Assembly: GCA_024398965.1 (NCBI GenBank)
Contig: JAKSIF010000012.1
Coordinates: 1 to 64,000 of the forward strand
Direction of reading: 5' to 3'
From: Fibrobacter sp.
GTDB lineage: Bacteria; Fibrobacterota; Fibrobacteria; Fibrobacterales; Fibrobacteraceae
DNA length: 64,000 nt
Both the position numbers and the translations under genes were made by a program. Numbering within the stretch: the stretch's first letter is position 1; each line of letters begins with the position of its first letter. Below the pieces are notes generated by a model, which saw only the letters and a program-made list of their open reading frames with translations, had not been told where the DNA came from and made no database searches. Of this stretch, positions 7,294-16,559 are shown in pieces.

Positions 7294-8892
7294 CTATTTG
7301 TCCACCACCAGGGTGGCGGACCCGTAAGCCTTGACCGGATTGCCATTTTCGTCAAATTCCGTGGTATAGCGGACATGGAACGGGATGCGTTCTGCGGTCA
7401 GGGGAATAACTCCCTCAATGGATTTTAGTCCATTATCAATCTGGCGCATCCAGTCGCGATACATGTCGGCATAGTCCGCCGGGAACAGACCATTTTCAAT
7501 CAGCGGTTCGGGATAGTTCCTGATCAAGGGCGGCAAGCCCAACACGCCCTGGCAACGGAAGCAGGGACGCATTTCCTTCGTGGCGATGGTGTACTCCCAC
7601 AGGAACATGTTGGCCTGCTCCACGGCAGCCTTGAAGTTCTGTTCCTGACGGACCAGTCCCTGGTAGGCATTCTTCTCTGCGGTAATGTTACGCACCATCA
7701 CATAGAACAGGCGACTGACCTTGCTTTCACCAATAAGCTGAATGGAACTGCGAATGCAGATACGCTCCGTTCCGCAACAGCCCGAAGTTACGTTTCGCCA
7801 GGTTTCGCATTCCTGTTCTTCGTGGGTTTCCACAACCTTGTCCAAAGTAGCCTTGAAAATCTTTCTGGATTCCGGCTCCTGAGTATCAATGGGATTCAAA
7901 GCCACAATCTCGCTTTCGGACAAATTCATTCCAAGTTCGCGGACATACTTCTGATTCACCCGGAGAATCTCCATCGATTCAGAATCATTGCGAACTTCCA
8001 TAATGGCGGCGGCACCGACGAAGTTGCTGAAAATCAAGGTTTCCATGGAAGTCGGATTCCAGAACTTGCCGGCATCCACAAACTGGTCCAGGTTCATTTG
8101 GGGAACCATTGTACCCACAGATTTTCCACTTAGCAATTTTGCATAATCTGCGGCAGGCATGGGCTTGGAATAGAGATAGCCCTGGATGTAGTCGCAACCC
8201 ACACTCTTAAGGAAGTCAGCCTGCTCCACAGTTTCCACGCCTTCGGCAATCACGGGGAGCTTTAGCCACTTGGCCATGCGGACCACAGAACTCAAAATGG
8301 TTCCTCCGCGTTCGCTACCAATGGCTCCGCCAATAAACTTCAGGTCCAGCTTAAGGACATCAAACTCGATATCCTTCAGAATATTCAGGGAAGAATAGCC
8401 ACTACCGAAATCATCCATCTCGACGGTATAGCCGAGGTTATGCAATTTCTTGATGGAATCGATAACCACCTGGGCGCCGGAAACGGCTGCAGTTTCCGTC
8501 AATTCCACATGGATAAAACGTGTAGGAATATCGTACTTTTGGCGCAAAGCCTCAAGACGGTCGATGTAGTCCTCACACAGGATGTCATTTCGGGACATGT
8601 TTACGGAAGCCCGCACCAGGGACTTCTTGCTGTCGATGCAATCCCGGAGGAAGCGGCAGACTTCTTCGAAAACATACAGGTCCAAGGCGGGAATCAGTCC
8701 CATCTCCTCAAGAGCCGGAATAAAGTCCGCCGGCGAAATGAAACCATGTTCGGGAGATATCCAGCGAACCAGCGCTTCGGCTCCAATTAAGGCTCCGGTG
8801 GAATGGTTGTACTGAGGCTGGAAGTAAACGGAAAACTCGCGATTGGCGATCGCGTGTTCAAATGATTCCGAAATATGGCTAAAATCGATCAT
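7294..8892 (-). CDS. EAL-domain cyclic-di-GMP phosphodiesterase with C-terminal sensory region
   Basis: In this 532-residue protein the EAL domain (about 10-255) comes first and a PAS-like sensory region (about 280-525) second. The catalytic set appears complete: AEALVRW, SVNMS (Asn), ELTET, DDFGSGYSSL, KLDLKFI, AEGVET and QGYLYSKP. It should therefore hydrolyse cyclic-di-GMP to pGpG. There is no signal peptide or membrane segment, so it is cytoplasmic and senses an internal cue. No GGDEF domain is present. The C-terminal half has phrases typical of PAS/PAC folds (LFYVMVRNITAEKNA). The ATG is preceded by AAGGGA. It is monocistronic. Confidence 0.9.
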   Translation of the reverse strand: MIDFSHISESFEHAIANREFSVYFQPQYNHSTGALIGAEALVRWISPEHGFISPADFIPALEEMGLIPALDLYVFEEVCRFLRDCIDSKKSLVRASVNMSRNDILCEDYIDRLEALRQKYDIPTRFIHVELTETAAVSGAQVVIDSIKKLHNLGYTVEMDDFGSGYSSLNILKDIEFDVLKLDLKFIGGAIGSERGGTILSSVVRMAKWLKLPVIAEGVETVEQADFLKSVGCDYIQGYLYSKPMPAADYAKLLSGKSVGTMVPQMNLDQFVDAGKFWNPTSMETLIFSNFVGAAAIMEVRNDSESMEILRVNQKYVRELGMNLSESEIVALNPIDTQEPESRKIFKATLDKVVETHEEQECETWRNVTSGCCGTERICIRSSIQLIGESKVSRLFYVMVRNITAEKNAYQGLVRQEQNFKAAVEQANMFLWEYTIATKEMRPCFRCQGVLGLPPLIRNYPEPLIENGLFPADYADMYRDWMRQIDNGLKSIEGVIPLTAERIPFHVRYTTEFDENGNPVKAYGSATLVVDK

Positions 8893-9005
8893 GACGATTT
8901 CCCTTGGATACTATACACAGGAAACCTATACTTTTTTTTACATAAAGCGAGATAAAAAGTTCCGCTGCAAGGCAAAGAAGTCCCACAGCCATATTCTAAC
9001 ATGGA

Positions 9006-9042
9006 ATAAAAAAGTCCCGCCAAGCGAAAACTTAGCGAGACT
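9006..9042 (-). terminator. Terminator-like hairpin downstream of ilvC
   Basis: On the minus strand, AGTCTCGCTAAG pairs with CTTGGCGGGACT with mismatches and is followed by six T. It is the first T-tailed hairpin after ilvC, about 135 bases past the stop. The longest open frame across it (8843-9100) does not look coding. Confidence 0.6.
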
Positions 9043-9095
9043 CAAATGCTACAACCTTAATCGCGAAGATTATACGACGCGGGGTACAAAGATTG

Positions 9096-9165
9096 GATAA
9101 GCGAGGATTACTAGGCCGCAGGCCCCGAAGCCGTACATCTAGTACGGCGAGTGGGCCGAGAACGA
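9096..9165 (+). repeat. Palindromic intergenic element near the ilvC 3' end
   Basis: The element opens GCGAGGATTACTAGGCC, contains the palindrome CCGTAC-atcta-GTACGG and ends GGGCCGAG. This GCGAG-palindrome-GCCGAG layout recalls the modules at 16443-16559, but the core is different and longer, so membership is tentative. It lies between the ilvC stop codon and its terminator. Confidence 0.35.
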
Positions 9166-9178
9166 CGTAAGCCGAAGC

Positions 9179-10663
9179 TTAGACAACCTTTGTCATGCCG
9201 GACATGCGAGCGCGGAGCCAAGCCCCGATTTCTTCAACCGGGTGCTTACGGATGTTGGCATTGACCTTGATGAGTTCTTCGTTATCAACAGCGGTGGACT
9301 TGCCTTCGCCGAAGATAGCGCCGATGTCTTCCTTAGTGACTTCGGTAGCCATGAAGTCCTTCAGCAGAGGCACGCACTTGTTAGCGAACAGGTAGCAGCC
9401 GTATTCTGCGGTATCGGAGATCACGCGGTTCATTTCGAACAGCTTCTTACGAGCAATGAGGTTTGCAATGAGCGGAGTTTCGTGGAGGGATTCGTAGTAA
9501 GCGCTCATGGGCTTGATGCCGACGGAGCACATGGTTTCGAATGCCAGTTCCACACCGGCCTTGATCATAGCGACCATGAGGACGCCACGGTCGAAGTATT
9601 CCTGTTCAGAGATAGCCTTATCGGTAGCGGCAACCTTTTCGAATTCCAGTTCGCCAGTAGCTGCACGCCATGCGAGAAGGTCCTTGTCACCAGCTTCCCA
9701 GTCGATCATCATGGTAGAGGAGAACTTACCGGAGATGATGTTGTCCTGGTGTTCCTGGTAGAGGCCGCGCATGATGACCTTCATCTTTTCGGAGAGTTCG
9801 TTTGCACGAACCTTAGCCGGGTTGGAGAGACGGTCCATCATGTTGGTGATGCCACCGTGCTTCAGAGCTTCGGAAATGGTTTCCCAACCGTACTGGAGGA
9901 GCTTGGTTGCGTATGCCGGTTCAACACCGAATTCCTTGACCATCTTGTCGTAGCAGAGGATAGTACCGGTCTGGAGCATACCGCAGAGGATGGTCTGTTC
10001 ACCCATGAGGTCGGACTTCACTTCTGCAACGAAAGAGCTTTCGAGAACGCCCGGACGGTCGGCATGGAGACCAGCGGCGTAAGCCTTGGCATAGTCCCAA
10101 CCCTTGCCTTCGGGGTCGTTTTCGGGGTGGACTGCGATCAAGCAGGGCATACCGAAACCGCGAACGTATTCAGAACGGACTTCGGAACCCGGACCCTTGG
10201 GAGCCACCATGATAACGGTGATGTCTTCACGGATCTGCTGGCCTTCTTCAACGATGTTGAAGCCATGGCTGTAGGAGAGAGCTGCGCCCTTCTTCATGAG
10301 CTTCATGACAGCGGGGATCACGTTGTGGTGCTGCTTATCCGGTGTGAGGTTGCAAACCAGGTCAGCAGTGGGGATCATTTCTTCGTAGGTACCGACGGCG
10401 AAACCGTTTTCGGTAGCGTTCTTCCAGGACTGGCGCTTTTCGGCGATTGCTTCCGGACGGAGAGTGTAGGAAACATCGAGACCGCTATCACGCAGGTCGA
10501 GACCCTGGTGGAGACCCTGAGCGCCGCAACCGACGAACACGATCTTCTTGCCCTTGAGGGCTTCTACACCGCGAGAAAATTCGGAAGAATCCATGAAACG
10601 GCAGTGGCCGATTTCTTCGAGCTGACGACGCAGCGGGATGGAATTGAAGTAATTGATACCCAT
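9179..10663 (-). CDS. ilvC: Ketol-acid reductoisomerase, class II
   Basis: This 494-residue enzyme converts acetolactate or acetohydroxybutyrate to the dihydroxy acids of valine/isoleucine synthesis, using NADPH and magnesium. Length and the opening ([16 protein letters not shown]) match the long, E. coli-type class II enzyme with a duplicated C-terminal knotted domain rather than the 330-residue class I form. Visible motifs are the Rossmann loop [12 protein letters not shown], the segment [11 protein letters not shown], and metal-ligand regions [11 protein letters not shown] and SAYYESLHE. No other ilv gene adjoins it. Upstream there is TTTGTTATATTTTC and a GAGGT ribosome site. Confidence 0.97.
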   Translation of the reverse strand: MGINYFNSIPLRRQLEEIGHCRFMDSSEFSRGVEALKGKKIVFVGCGAQGLHQGLDLRDSGLDVSYTLRPEAIAEKRQSWKNATENGFAVGTYEEMIPTADLVCNLTPDKQHHNVIPAVMKLMKKGAALSYSHGFNIVEEGQQIREDITVIMVAPKGPGSEVRSEYVRGFGMPCLIAVHPENDPEGKGWDYAKAYAAGLHADRPGVLESSFVAEVKSDLMGEQTILCGMLQTGTILCYDKMVKEFGVEPAYATKLLQYGWETISEALKHGGITNMMDRLSNPAKVRANELSEKMKVIMRGLYQEHQDNIISGKFSSTMMIDWEAGDKDLLAWRAATGELEFEKVAATDKAISEQEYFDRGVLMVAMIKAGVELAFETMCSVGIKPMSAYYESLHETPLIANLIARKKLFEMNRVISDTAEYGCYLFANKCVPLLKDFMATEVTKEDIGAIFGEGKSTAVDNEELIKVNANIRKHPVEEIGAWLRARMSGMTKVV

Positions 10664-10724
10664 GATTATTTAACCTCTTTTGAGTAGTAATTAAAGTTTT
10701 CGGGTGAAAATATAACAAATTTTC

Positions 10725-10741
10725 TTTTTTTCTATCTTTCC
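10725..10741 (+). promoter_or_regulatory. Promoter-like box upstream of psuG
   Basis: TTTTTTTCTATCTTTC lies about 25 bases before the ATG and is one of many copies of a TTTTTCTATnTTTG-like box in this window. An AAGGAG ribosome site follows. Confidence 0.45.
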
Positions 10742-10764
10742 GTCATCGAAAACAAGGAGTTTCT

Positions 10765-11673
10765 ATGATCAAGTATATCGATTTTGAACCAGACGCCCGT
10801 AAAGCCCTCGAAGATGGCTCCGCCATCGTAGCCCTGGAATCAGCCGGTGCATTTGACGGAATCCCCTACCCCGAAAACTTCAATACAATCAAGACCCTGG
10901 CAAACAGGGTCCGCGAGGTTGGAGCCATTCCCGCCCACATCGTCATCAAGGACGGCCGCATCAAGGTGGGTCTCTCCGACGAGGAAATTGAGGAATTCGC
11001 CAAGAAGCAGGGCAAGCTGATCAAGGCTTCCCGCCGAGACATCCCCATGCTCATCGCCCAGAAGAAGGACGCCATCATGACCATCGCCGCCACCATGCTC
11101 ATTGCAGACCTGGTAGGCATCAAGGTGGTTGCCGGCGGCGGTATCGGCGGTGTGCACCGCGGTGCAGAAACCTCCATGGACATTTCCGCCGACCTGGAAG
11201 AGCTAGCCGTAAGCAATGTGGTCTGCGTCTGCTCTGGCGCCAAGTCCATTCTGGACCTGGGCCTGACCCTGGAATACCTGGAAACCAAGAGCATTCCAGT
11301 CATTGGTTACGGCACCGACAAGCTGCCAGCCTACATGGCCCGAGAAAGCGACTTCAACGTAGACTACCGCGTAGGTGATGTGGAAACCATCGCCAAGGCC
11401 TTCGATGCCAAGATGGCCCTGAACCTGGAAGGCGGCCTTCTGGTCACCAACCCCATTCCCGAGCAGTACGCTGTGAACGCAAGCGAAATGAACCGCGCCA
11501 TCGAGAAGGCTGTGAAGGAAGCCGTGTGGGACGACATCAAGGGCAAGGCCATCACGCCTTACCTGCTGAAAAGCGTCAAGAACCAGATGGGCGCCGAAAG
11601 CGTAGAAGCCCAGAAGCACCTGCGTCTGAACAATGCGGAACTTGCCGCAAAAATCGCAAAGGCATTGCCCTAG
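10765..11673 (+). CDS. psuG: Pseudouridine-5'-phosphate glycosidase
   Basis: This 302-residue PsuG/IndA-family enzyme reversibly cleaves pseudouridine 5'-phosphate to uracil and ribose 5-phosphate. The hallmarks are present: ALES with Glu25, the catalytic lysine before SRRD (Lys87), GGIGGVHRGA, DISADL, GAKSILD with Lys160, and NPIPEQYA. One deviation stands out: the usual ALESTIISHGMP reads ALESAGAFDGIP, so the Thr and His of that motif are absent. This could shift substrate preference. No PsuK kinase is adjacent. The neighbours face away or converge, so it is a single-gene unit with a clear AAGGAG ribosome site. Confidence 0.9.
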   Translation: MIKYIDFEPDARKALEDGSAIVALESAGAFDGIPYPENFNTIKTLANRVREVGAIPAHIVIKDGRIKVGLSDEEIEEFAKKQGKLIKASRRDIPMLIAQKKDAIMTIAATMLIADLVGIKVVAGGGIGGVHRGAETSMDISADLEELAVSNVVCVCSGAKSILDLGLTLEYLETKSIPVIGYGTDKLPAYMARESDFNVDYRVGDVETIAKAFDAKMALNLEGGLLVTNPIPEQYAVNASEMNRAIEKAVKEAVWDDIKGKAITPYLLKSVKNQMGAESVEAQKHLRLNNAELAAKIAKALP

Positions 11674-11694
11674 CGAATCCCATGGTTTAGAAAA

Positions 11695-13104
11695 TTATTT
11701 CTGGTCAAGCACGTGCTTACGCCACTTGCCACTCTTCCAGCGTAGCCAGAAGATGATTGGAGCCGTGGAGTAAACTCCCACCACAATAATCCAGGCATAA
11801 TGGCCAGGAACACCTAGATGGTAGGTAGACACGTAAAGGGCTACGGTATTGAACCAGTTCATGATTCCGCAAGCAAACATTACCCAGACCGTATCGCCTG
11901 CGCCACGAAGGGCACCACAATAAATCACCAGCAGCACTTCCACAAAAATGTAGACGGTTGCAATTCTCAGCATGAAAATGCTCATGGGCCTTGCGGTTTC
12001 AAAGATGGCGATGGCATCAGCCGTTGCCGTAGCATCGGGTCTAAAGATATCTGTCAATACGCCTGGCAGGAAAATCAAGAGAACGCCAATAATCAAGGAG
12101 TAGGCCCAGCCCACCTTAAGGCCGGAGCGTGTAGAACGTGTAGCCGCAGCCGCCTGCTTTGCTCCCACGTACCGACCAACCAGGCTAGTTGACGCCACCT
12201 CCAAGCCCATCAGGGGGACATAAGCCACCATGTCCCAGTTGAACATCACGGAAGCAGCGGTCGCCATTTCGGGACCAAGCCCGTGGAAAATCAAAATCAT
12301 CAGCTGAAATGCGGCCATGTTCAAGAACATTTCCACACCCGAGGGCAATCCCCGCCTAAGCAGTTCCTTGACCTGGCTTCTGTTCAGCCTCAGGTTGGAA
12401 CGGGTTGCAAAACGGGAATGATTTTTCTTTCCAAAGTAGACTACAAAGAGCATTGCCGTGGAGACAATGTTCCCGATAACGGTTCCGTAGGCGGCGCCAG
12501 CAACACCAAGACGCGGGAAAGGGCCAACCCCAAAAATCAGGAAGTAATTGCAAACAATGTTTACCAGCATGCCCACGAAGGCAGCCTTCATGATGATCTT
12601 GGTTTCGCCAATACCGCTGAAGAAACAGGGGGCGGCATTTCGGATAAGGGTCACCACCCCGCCCAGCATCAAAATGTTAAAGTAAGTCTTCTGGTAGGCA
12701 AGCTGGTCGGCGGCCAATCCCTGCAATCCAAAGACAAAGTGCCCCAGGGGTATGGTCAAGTAAAGAAGAGGCACGCAAACTACGGAAAGATACACAGCCT
12801 GCATGAACACGCTGGCACATTCATTCTTACGGCCGGCTCCAAAACGTTGTGCCACCATGGCGGTGGTGTAACTGATCATTCCCGTAAAGAAGGTGGTGAG
12901 AACCATATTCATGCCACCTGCCCCAAGGCTTGCATTCATCTCGGCAGGACCCAGCTTGCTTAGGAACAATCGGTCTACAAAGGTCATCAAGGTGTCAAAG
13001 GACATGCTCAACAGCATGGGAAGAGCAACCACTAAAACATCGTGGATACCCCCATTCTTTCGGAACTTGACCGGTTTGAACATTCCTAATAAAGTTGAAA
13101 TCAT
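11695..13104 (-). CDS. MATE family multidrug/sodium antiporter
   Basis: This is an integral membrane protein of about 469 residues with around 12 hydrophobic segments in two related halves, as in MATE exporters. Family-like phrases are ALPMLLSMSFDTLMTFVDRLFLSKLG at the first helix, SGIGETKIIM, GVAGAAYGTVIGN and YCGALRGAGDT. Substrates cannot be predicted. The open frame extends upstream to a TTG at 13188, but those extra 28 codons lie inside the terminator hairpin of the preceding gene, so the ATG at 13102-13104 is chosen. It follows the xylanase gene on the same strand but has its own transcription unit. Confidence 0.88.
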   Translation of the reverse strand: MISTLLGMFKPVKFRKNGGIHDVLVVALPMLLSMSFDTLMTFVDRLFLSKLGPAEMNASLGAGGMNMVLTTFFTGMISYTTAMVAQRFGAGRKNECASVFMQAVYLSVVCVPLLYLTIPLGHFVFGLQGLAADQLAYQKTYFNILMLGGVVTLIRNAAPCFFSGIGETKIIMKAAFVGMLVNIVCNYFLIFGVGPFPRLGVAGAAYGTVIGNIVSTAMLFVVYFGKKNHSRFATRSNLRLNRSQVKELLRRGLPSGVEMFLNMAAFQLMILIFHGLGPEMATAASVMFNWDMVAYVPLMGLEVASTSLVGRYVGAKQAAAATRSTRSGLKVGWAYSLIIGVLLIFLPGVLTDIFRPDATATADAIAIFETARPMSIFMLRIATVYIFVEVLLVIYCGALRGAGDTVWVMFACGIMNWFNTVALYVSTYHLGVPGHYAWIIVVGVYSTAPIIFWLRWKSGKWRKHVLDQK

Positions 13105-13144
13105 AGACCGCACTTTTGGATGGCAAAAATACAAAAAACAAGCC

Positions 13145-13182
13145 CAAAAAGAAAGGGCTGTCGCGGTGAACCGCAGCAGCCC
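13145..13182 (-). terminator. Terminator of the GH10 xylanase gene
   Basis: The strong stem GGGCTGCTGCGG/CCGCGACAGCCC is followed by a T-rich tract on the minus strand, about 30 bases past the xylanase stop codon. Its position shows that the longer reading of the MATE gene is not real. Confidence 0.85.
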
Positions 13183-13214
13183 AATCAAAGGTTAGGAGGC
13201 TCTTTGGGAGCGAA

Positions 13215-14879
13215 CTACTTCACATACATTTCGGAAGTCTTACCATCGATGGTTACCTGGTACTTACCCTTGAAACCACGGAACTTTGCTACACCGCTTT
13301 CGTCAGCAGTTGCAGTTGCGTTGGTGGTCCAGACCTTGTGCCACAGGTCGTAGATGGTCTTTGCAGCAGGCTTTTCGGAACCGTCGGCACGGATGATGCC
13401 GCCCTTCTGGACCCAGTGACGGTTATCCCAGAAGCCCCACATCACGATGCCGTTAACGGCAGGATGGCTAAAGAGAGTGCGAAGGACCTTGTTGTATTCG
13501 CTGGCCTGTTCCTCTTCGGAAATAGTCAGGCCCTGGTCCCAGGCGCCAAAGTCAAGTTCGGTAACCTTCACAGGGAGGCCAAGAGCGGCCAGCTTGTCGA
13601 GACGTTCCTTAATAAGGTTGGGAATGACAGGACGAGTACCAAAATGGCACTGAACGCCGATACCCATCACAGGAACCTTACGATCGAGCATGCCCTTGAT
13701 CAAGGAAACGTAGCGGTCGGTTTCACCGGCGGAAACAACCTGGTAGTCGTTAATGTAAAGAATTGCCTCGGGGTCTGCCTGATGGGCCCAGATGAAGGCG
13801 CTGTCAAGATAGTTCCAGCCGCAGGTATTTGTTGTGTACATTTCGTGGAGAGGTTCATTCCATACATCGTATTCCACAATCTTGCCCTTGTATTCCTTAA
13901 GGTCGCGATCGATTCGTGCCTTCAGGTACTTGGCGAAGTCACCACACTGCTTGGGCTTATTGGGGTTGGAATAATGCTTGTCGAAACCATAACCCTGGTG
14001 TGCCCAGTAGAGGGCATGGCCGCGGAGCTTCCAGCCGTTTTCCTTGGCGAAGTTCACATAACGGTACATTTCGTCCTTCATGAGCTTGCCTTTCTTGCGT
14101 TCGTATTCCGGCCACTTGAACTGGTTCTCGGTTACGCCATGCCAGAAGTACTTGGCTGCGGTTGCCTTATACCACTTTTCGGTGCTGTCCTTATCGGGGC
14201 CGTAGAATGCAAGGGCGGTACCGAAGGGGAAGTCATGACGGAGAAGCTTTACAGAAACCTTGGCGCCAGGGGCAGCCTTTACAGTAAAATCCTTCTTGCG
14301 GAGACTGTCGATACGGGATTCGGAGTTCACGTACCAGGTGGTATCGTTCATGCCTTCGGCAGGAATGATACGCACGTCGTCCATCTGCATCCAGCCCTTC
14401 TGAAGACCCACATGGAAGGTAACGTTATTGACGCCGTAGCCCTTCTGGTCTGCAAGGAAGGTCATGGAGTATTCCTTCCACTGGTCGGTAAGCTGGAAGG
14501 AGGCGCTTTCCTTTTGACGGTAGTCGGGAGGGCCCCCCTGCACGTTTGCGTTAATGGGCATGTTGCCCTTGGCCTTGAAGCTCAAGATATAGTAGGCAGA
14601 GTCTGCCAGGAACTTAGGCGGCTGAAGCTGAAGGCCCCAGCTGGGATTTGCAGGTTCCTTGACCACGATCTTTGCACCTTCGGACCCGTCTACACCCAAG
14701 CCCTCGACGCCAATCTGGCTTTCTACCTTGGTGGGACTTTCGGGACGATTCCAAAGATACCAGCCACCGTCACCATAGCTCATGTCGCCATTGGTCATGA
14801 TGGGGGCTGCAGATGCAATGCCGGCAAAACTTGCTACAGACAGAGCTCCAGCCAAAAAATTCTTGAGATTAATCTTCAT
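13215..14879 (-). CDS. Secreted GH10 endo-1,4-beta-xylanase with N-terminal carbohydrate-binding domain
   Basis: This 554-residue protein starts at the ATG 14877-14879, which has GGAG 6 bases upstream and gives a proper signal peptide (MKINLKNFLAGALSVASF, cleaved near SA/AP). Residues about 25-170 form a beta-sandwich like CBM4/9-type xylan-binding modules. Residues about 180-510 are the GH10 barrel, with the acid/base Glu in YDVWNEPLHE and the nucleophile Glu in VTELDFG; LRGHALYWAHQ and MWGFWDNRHW are also typical. A short C-terminal beta domain of about 35 residues follows. It would cut xylan backbones outside the cell. The promoter region carries CTATATATATTTGG. Confidence 0.93.
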   Translation of the reverse strand: MKINLKNFLAGALSVASFAGIASAAPIMTNGDMSYGDGGWYLWNRPESPTKVESQIGVEGLGVDGSEGAKIVVKEPANPSWGLQLQPPKFLADSAYYILSFKAKGNMPINANVQGGPPDYRQKESASFQLTDQWKEYSMTFLADQKGYGVNNVTFHVGLQKGWMQMDDVRIIPAEGMNDTTWYVNSESRIDSLRKKDFTVKAAPGAKVSVKLLRHDFPFGTALAFYGPDKDSTEKWYKATAAKYFWHGVTENQFKWPEYERKKGKLMKDEMYRYVNFAKENGWKLRGHALYWAHQGYGFDKHYSNPNKPKQCGDFAKYLKARIDRDLKEYKGKIVEYDVWNEPLHEMYTTNTCGWNYLDSAFIWAHQADPEAILYINDYQVVSAGETDRYVSLIKGMLDRKVPVMGIGVQCHFGTRPVIPNLIKERLDKLAALGLPVKVTELDFGAWDQGLTISEEEQASEYNKVLRTLFSHPAVNGIVMWGFWDNRHWVQKGGIIRADGSEKPAAKTIYDLWHKVWTTNATATADESGVAKFRGFKGKYQVTIDGKTSEMYVK

Positions 14880-15019
14880 TAAGGACTCCATTAGTTCTTT
14901 TTTGCCAAATATATATAGAGGAATCAACAAAAAACGTTTCAAAATCACTATTTCTGTATACAACTGTATCAAGTGCATTTTATCCGATTCCGCACATTCC
15001 TAGTCAACAATCCCCTACC

Positions 15020-15050
15020 CCCTTTAACCTTTATCCTTTAACCTCTCCCC
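15020..15050 (-). repeat. Degenerate AGGTTAAAGG intergenic repeat
   Basis: On the minus strand the tract reads as successive GTTAAAGG-like units. Similar tracts occur at 38278-38299 and 56416-56442, each at the edge of an intergenic gap. The function is unknown. Confidence 0.4.
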
Positions 15051-15066
15051 TTTTTTACTATCTTTG
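15051..15066 (+). promoter_or_regulatory. Promoter-like box close to the ffh start
   Basis: TTTTTTACTATCTTTG ends 8 bases before the ATG. A -10 element at TATCTT would put the transcription start about 4 bases upstream of the start codon. No Shine-Dalgarno sequence is visible. Confidence 0.45.
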
Positions 15067-15074
15067 CCCTCACT

Positions 15075-16442
15075 ATGTTTTCACAGCTGACTGATTCTCT
15101 AGAAAATACCCTCAAGAACCTGCGTGGGCAGGGCAAGCTTACCGAAGAAAACGTTGCGGAATCCCTTCGCGAGGTCCGCCGCGCCTTTTTGGAAGCAGAC
15201 GTCAACTTCAACGTAACCCGCGACTTCGTGAAGGCGGTGAAGGAAAAGGCTCTCGGTTCCGAGGTCCTGACTTCCGTGACCCCGGGTCAGCAGATTGTGA
15301 AGATCATCCACGACGAACTTGTAGAAGTCATGGGTGGCGAAACCAAGGAAATCAACCTCTCCGCCCCCGCTCCCGTGGGCATCATGATGGTGGGTCTCCA
15401 GGGTTCCGGTAAGACTACTTTTGCAGGCAAGATTTCCCTCTGGATGCGCACCAAGAAGAAGCGCAAGCCCCTGCTAGTGGCAGCCGACGTTTACCGCCCG
15501 GCAGCAATCAAGCAGCTGCAGGTGCTGGGCAAATCCATCGGCATTCCCGTTTACGACGAAGGCCAGGGCAATCCTGTGGAAATCATCAAGCACGGTTACC
15601 AGTACGCCAAGGATAACGGCTTTGACCTGGTGATCTACGATACCGCAGGCCGCTTGCAGATCGACGAAGAACTGATGCAGGAACTGGAACAGGCTCAGGA
15701 AGCCGTCCATCCCGACGAAGTGCTGTTCGTGGCTGACGCCATGATCGGTCAGGAAGCCGTGAACGTTGCCGAAACCTTCTGGCAGCGCCTCAAGTTCACC
15801 GGCGTCTGCCTTTCCAAGATGGATGGCGACACCCGCGGCGGTGCAGCGCTCTCCATCAAGAAGATGACCGGCGTTCCCATCTGCTTCATCGGCGTTGGCG
15901 AAAAGCTGAACGAAATCGACCTGTTCCACCCCGACCGTATGGCCAGCCGAATCCTCGGCATGGGCGACGTGGTCTCCCTCGTGGAACGCGCACAGCAGGT
16001 CATCGACGAAAAGGACGCCAAGGACCTCAAGAAGAAGATCCTGAACAACACCTTCGACCTGAACGACTTTTTGAACCAGCTGCGCACCATCAAGAAGCTG
16101 GGCAGCATCAAGAGCATTTTGAGCCTCATCCCGGGCCTGAACAAGCTCCCCATGGACCAAATCGACGAAAAGGAACTGGTTTACGTGGAAGCAGTCCTCA
16201 GTTCCATGACCCCCAAGGAACGCAAGAACCCGAGCATCATCAACGGCAGCCGCAAGGACCGTATCGCCAAGGGTTCCGGCACCGAGATCGGTCGCGTGAA
16301 CGCAGTGCTCAAGCAGTACGAGACCATGAAGGAAATGTTCAAGAAGGTGGGAGACTTCGCCCGCAAGCAAAACGGCGGCAACCCCGTGGGCTCTAACTAC
16401 ACCCCGCCCAAAGACAAGAACAAGAAGAAGAAAAAGCACTAA
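15075..16442 (+). CDS. ffh: Signal recognition particle protein Ffh
   Basis: This 455-residue SRP54-type GTPase binds 4.5S RNA and nascent signal sequences and docks with FtsY for membrane targeting. Order: N-terminal four-helix bundle (1-90), G domain with GLQGSGKTT (G1), DTAGRLQID (G3) and SKMDGDTRGG (G4 region), then the Met-rich M domain (about 300-435) and a Lys-rich tail ending KKKKKH. The start MFSQLTDSLENTL is standard. It stands just upstream of the rpsP-rimM-trmD-rplS set, as in many bacteria. Its last codons and stop (AGCACTAA) are repeated 75 bases downstream as part of an intergenic module. Confidence 0.97.
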   Translation: MFSQLTDSLENTLKNLRGQGKLTEENVAESLREVRRAFLEADVNFNVTRDFVKAVKEKALGSEVLTSVTPGQQIVKIIHDELVEVMGGETKEINLSAPAPVGIMMVGLQGSGKTTFAGKISLWMRTKKKRKPLLVAADVYRPAAIKQLQVLGKSIGIPVYDEGQGNPVEIIKHGYQYAKDNGFDLVIYDTAGRLQIDEELMQELEQAQEAVHPDEVLFVADAMIGQEAVNVAETFWQRLKFTGVCLSKMDGDTRGGAALSIKKMTGVPICFIGVGEKLNEIDLFHPDRMASRILGMGDVVSLVERAQQVIDEKDAKDLKKKILNNTFDLNDFLNQLRTIKKLGSIKSILSLIPGLNKLPMDQIDEKELVYVEAVLSSMTPKERKNPSIINGSRKDRIAKGSGTEIGRVNAVLKQYETMKEMFKKVGDFARKQNGGNPVGSNYTPPKDKNKKKKKH

Positions 16443-16484
16443 GGCGAGTGCAGCGCCAAAGTTTACTTTGGCATAGCCGAGCCG
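16443..16484 (+). repeat. Palindromic module, copy 1 after ffh
   Basis: The flanks GGCGAGTGCAGCG and CATAGCCGAGCCG enclose the perfect hairpin CCAAAG-ttta-CTTTGG. It begins right at the ffh stop codon. With copy 2 it forms a 75-bp-period direct repeat that includes the AGCACTAA of the ffh 3' end. Confidence 0.8.
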
Positions 16485-16517
16485 TCAGCTTTTGGATCGA
16501 AGATCAAAGAGCACTAA

Positions 16518-16559
16518 GGCGAGAGCTGCGCCAAAGCTCGCTTTGGCATAGCCGAGCCG
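16518..16559 (+). repeat. Palindromic module, copy 2 after ffh
   Basis: The flanks and stem are the same as in copy 1, but the loop is CTCG instead of TTTA. It is preceded by AGCACTAA, which copies the ffh stop context. The rest of the gene-free stretch 16443-16913 holds the rpsP promoter and leader; the small open frames there look non-coding. Confidence 0.8.

Noticed and set aside
8843-9100. Possible 85-residue gene between the EAL gene and ilvC
   Set aside because: It has no ribosome site, overlaps the EAL start and reads through the ilvC terminator and repeat; composition is not protein-like.
13105-13188. N-terminal extension of the MATE gene from TTG 13188
   Set aside because: The extra codons fall within the terminator hairpin of the xylanase gene.
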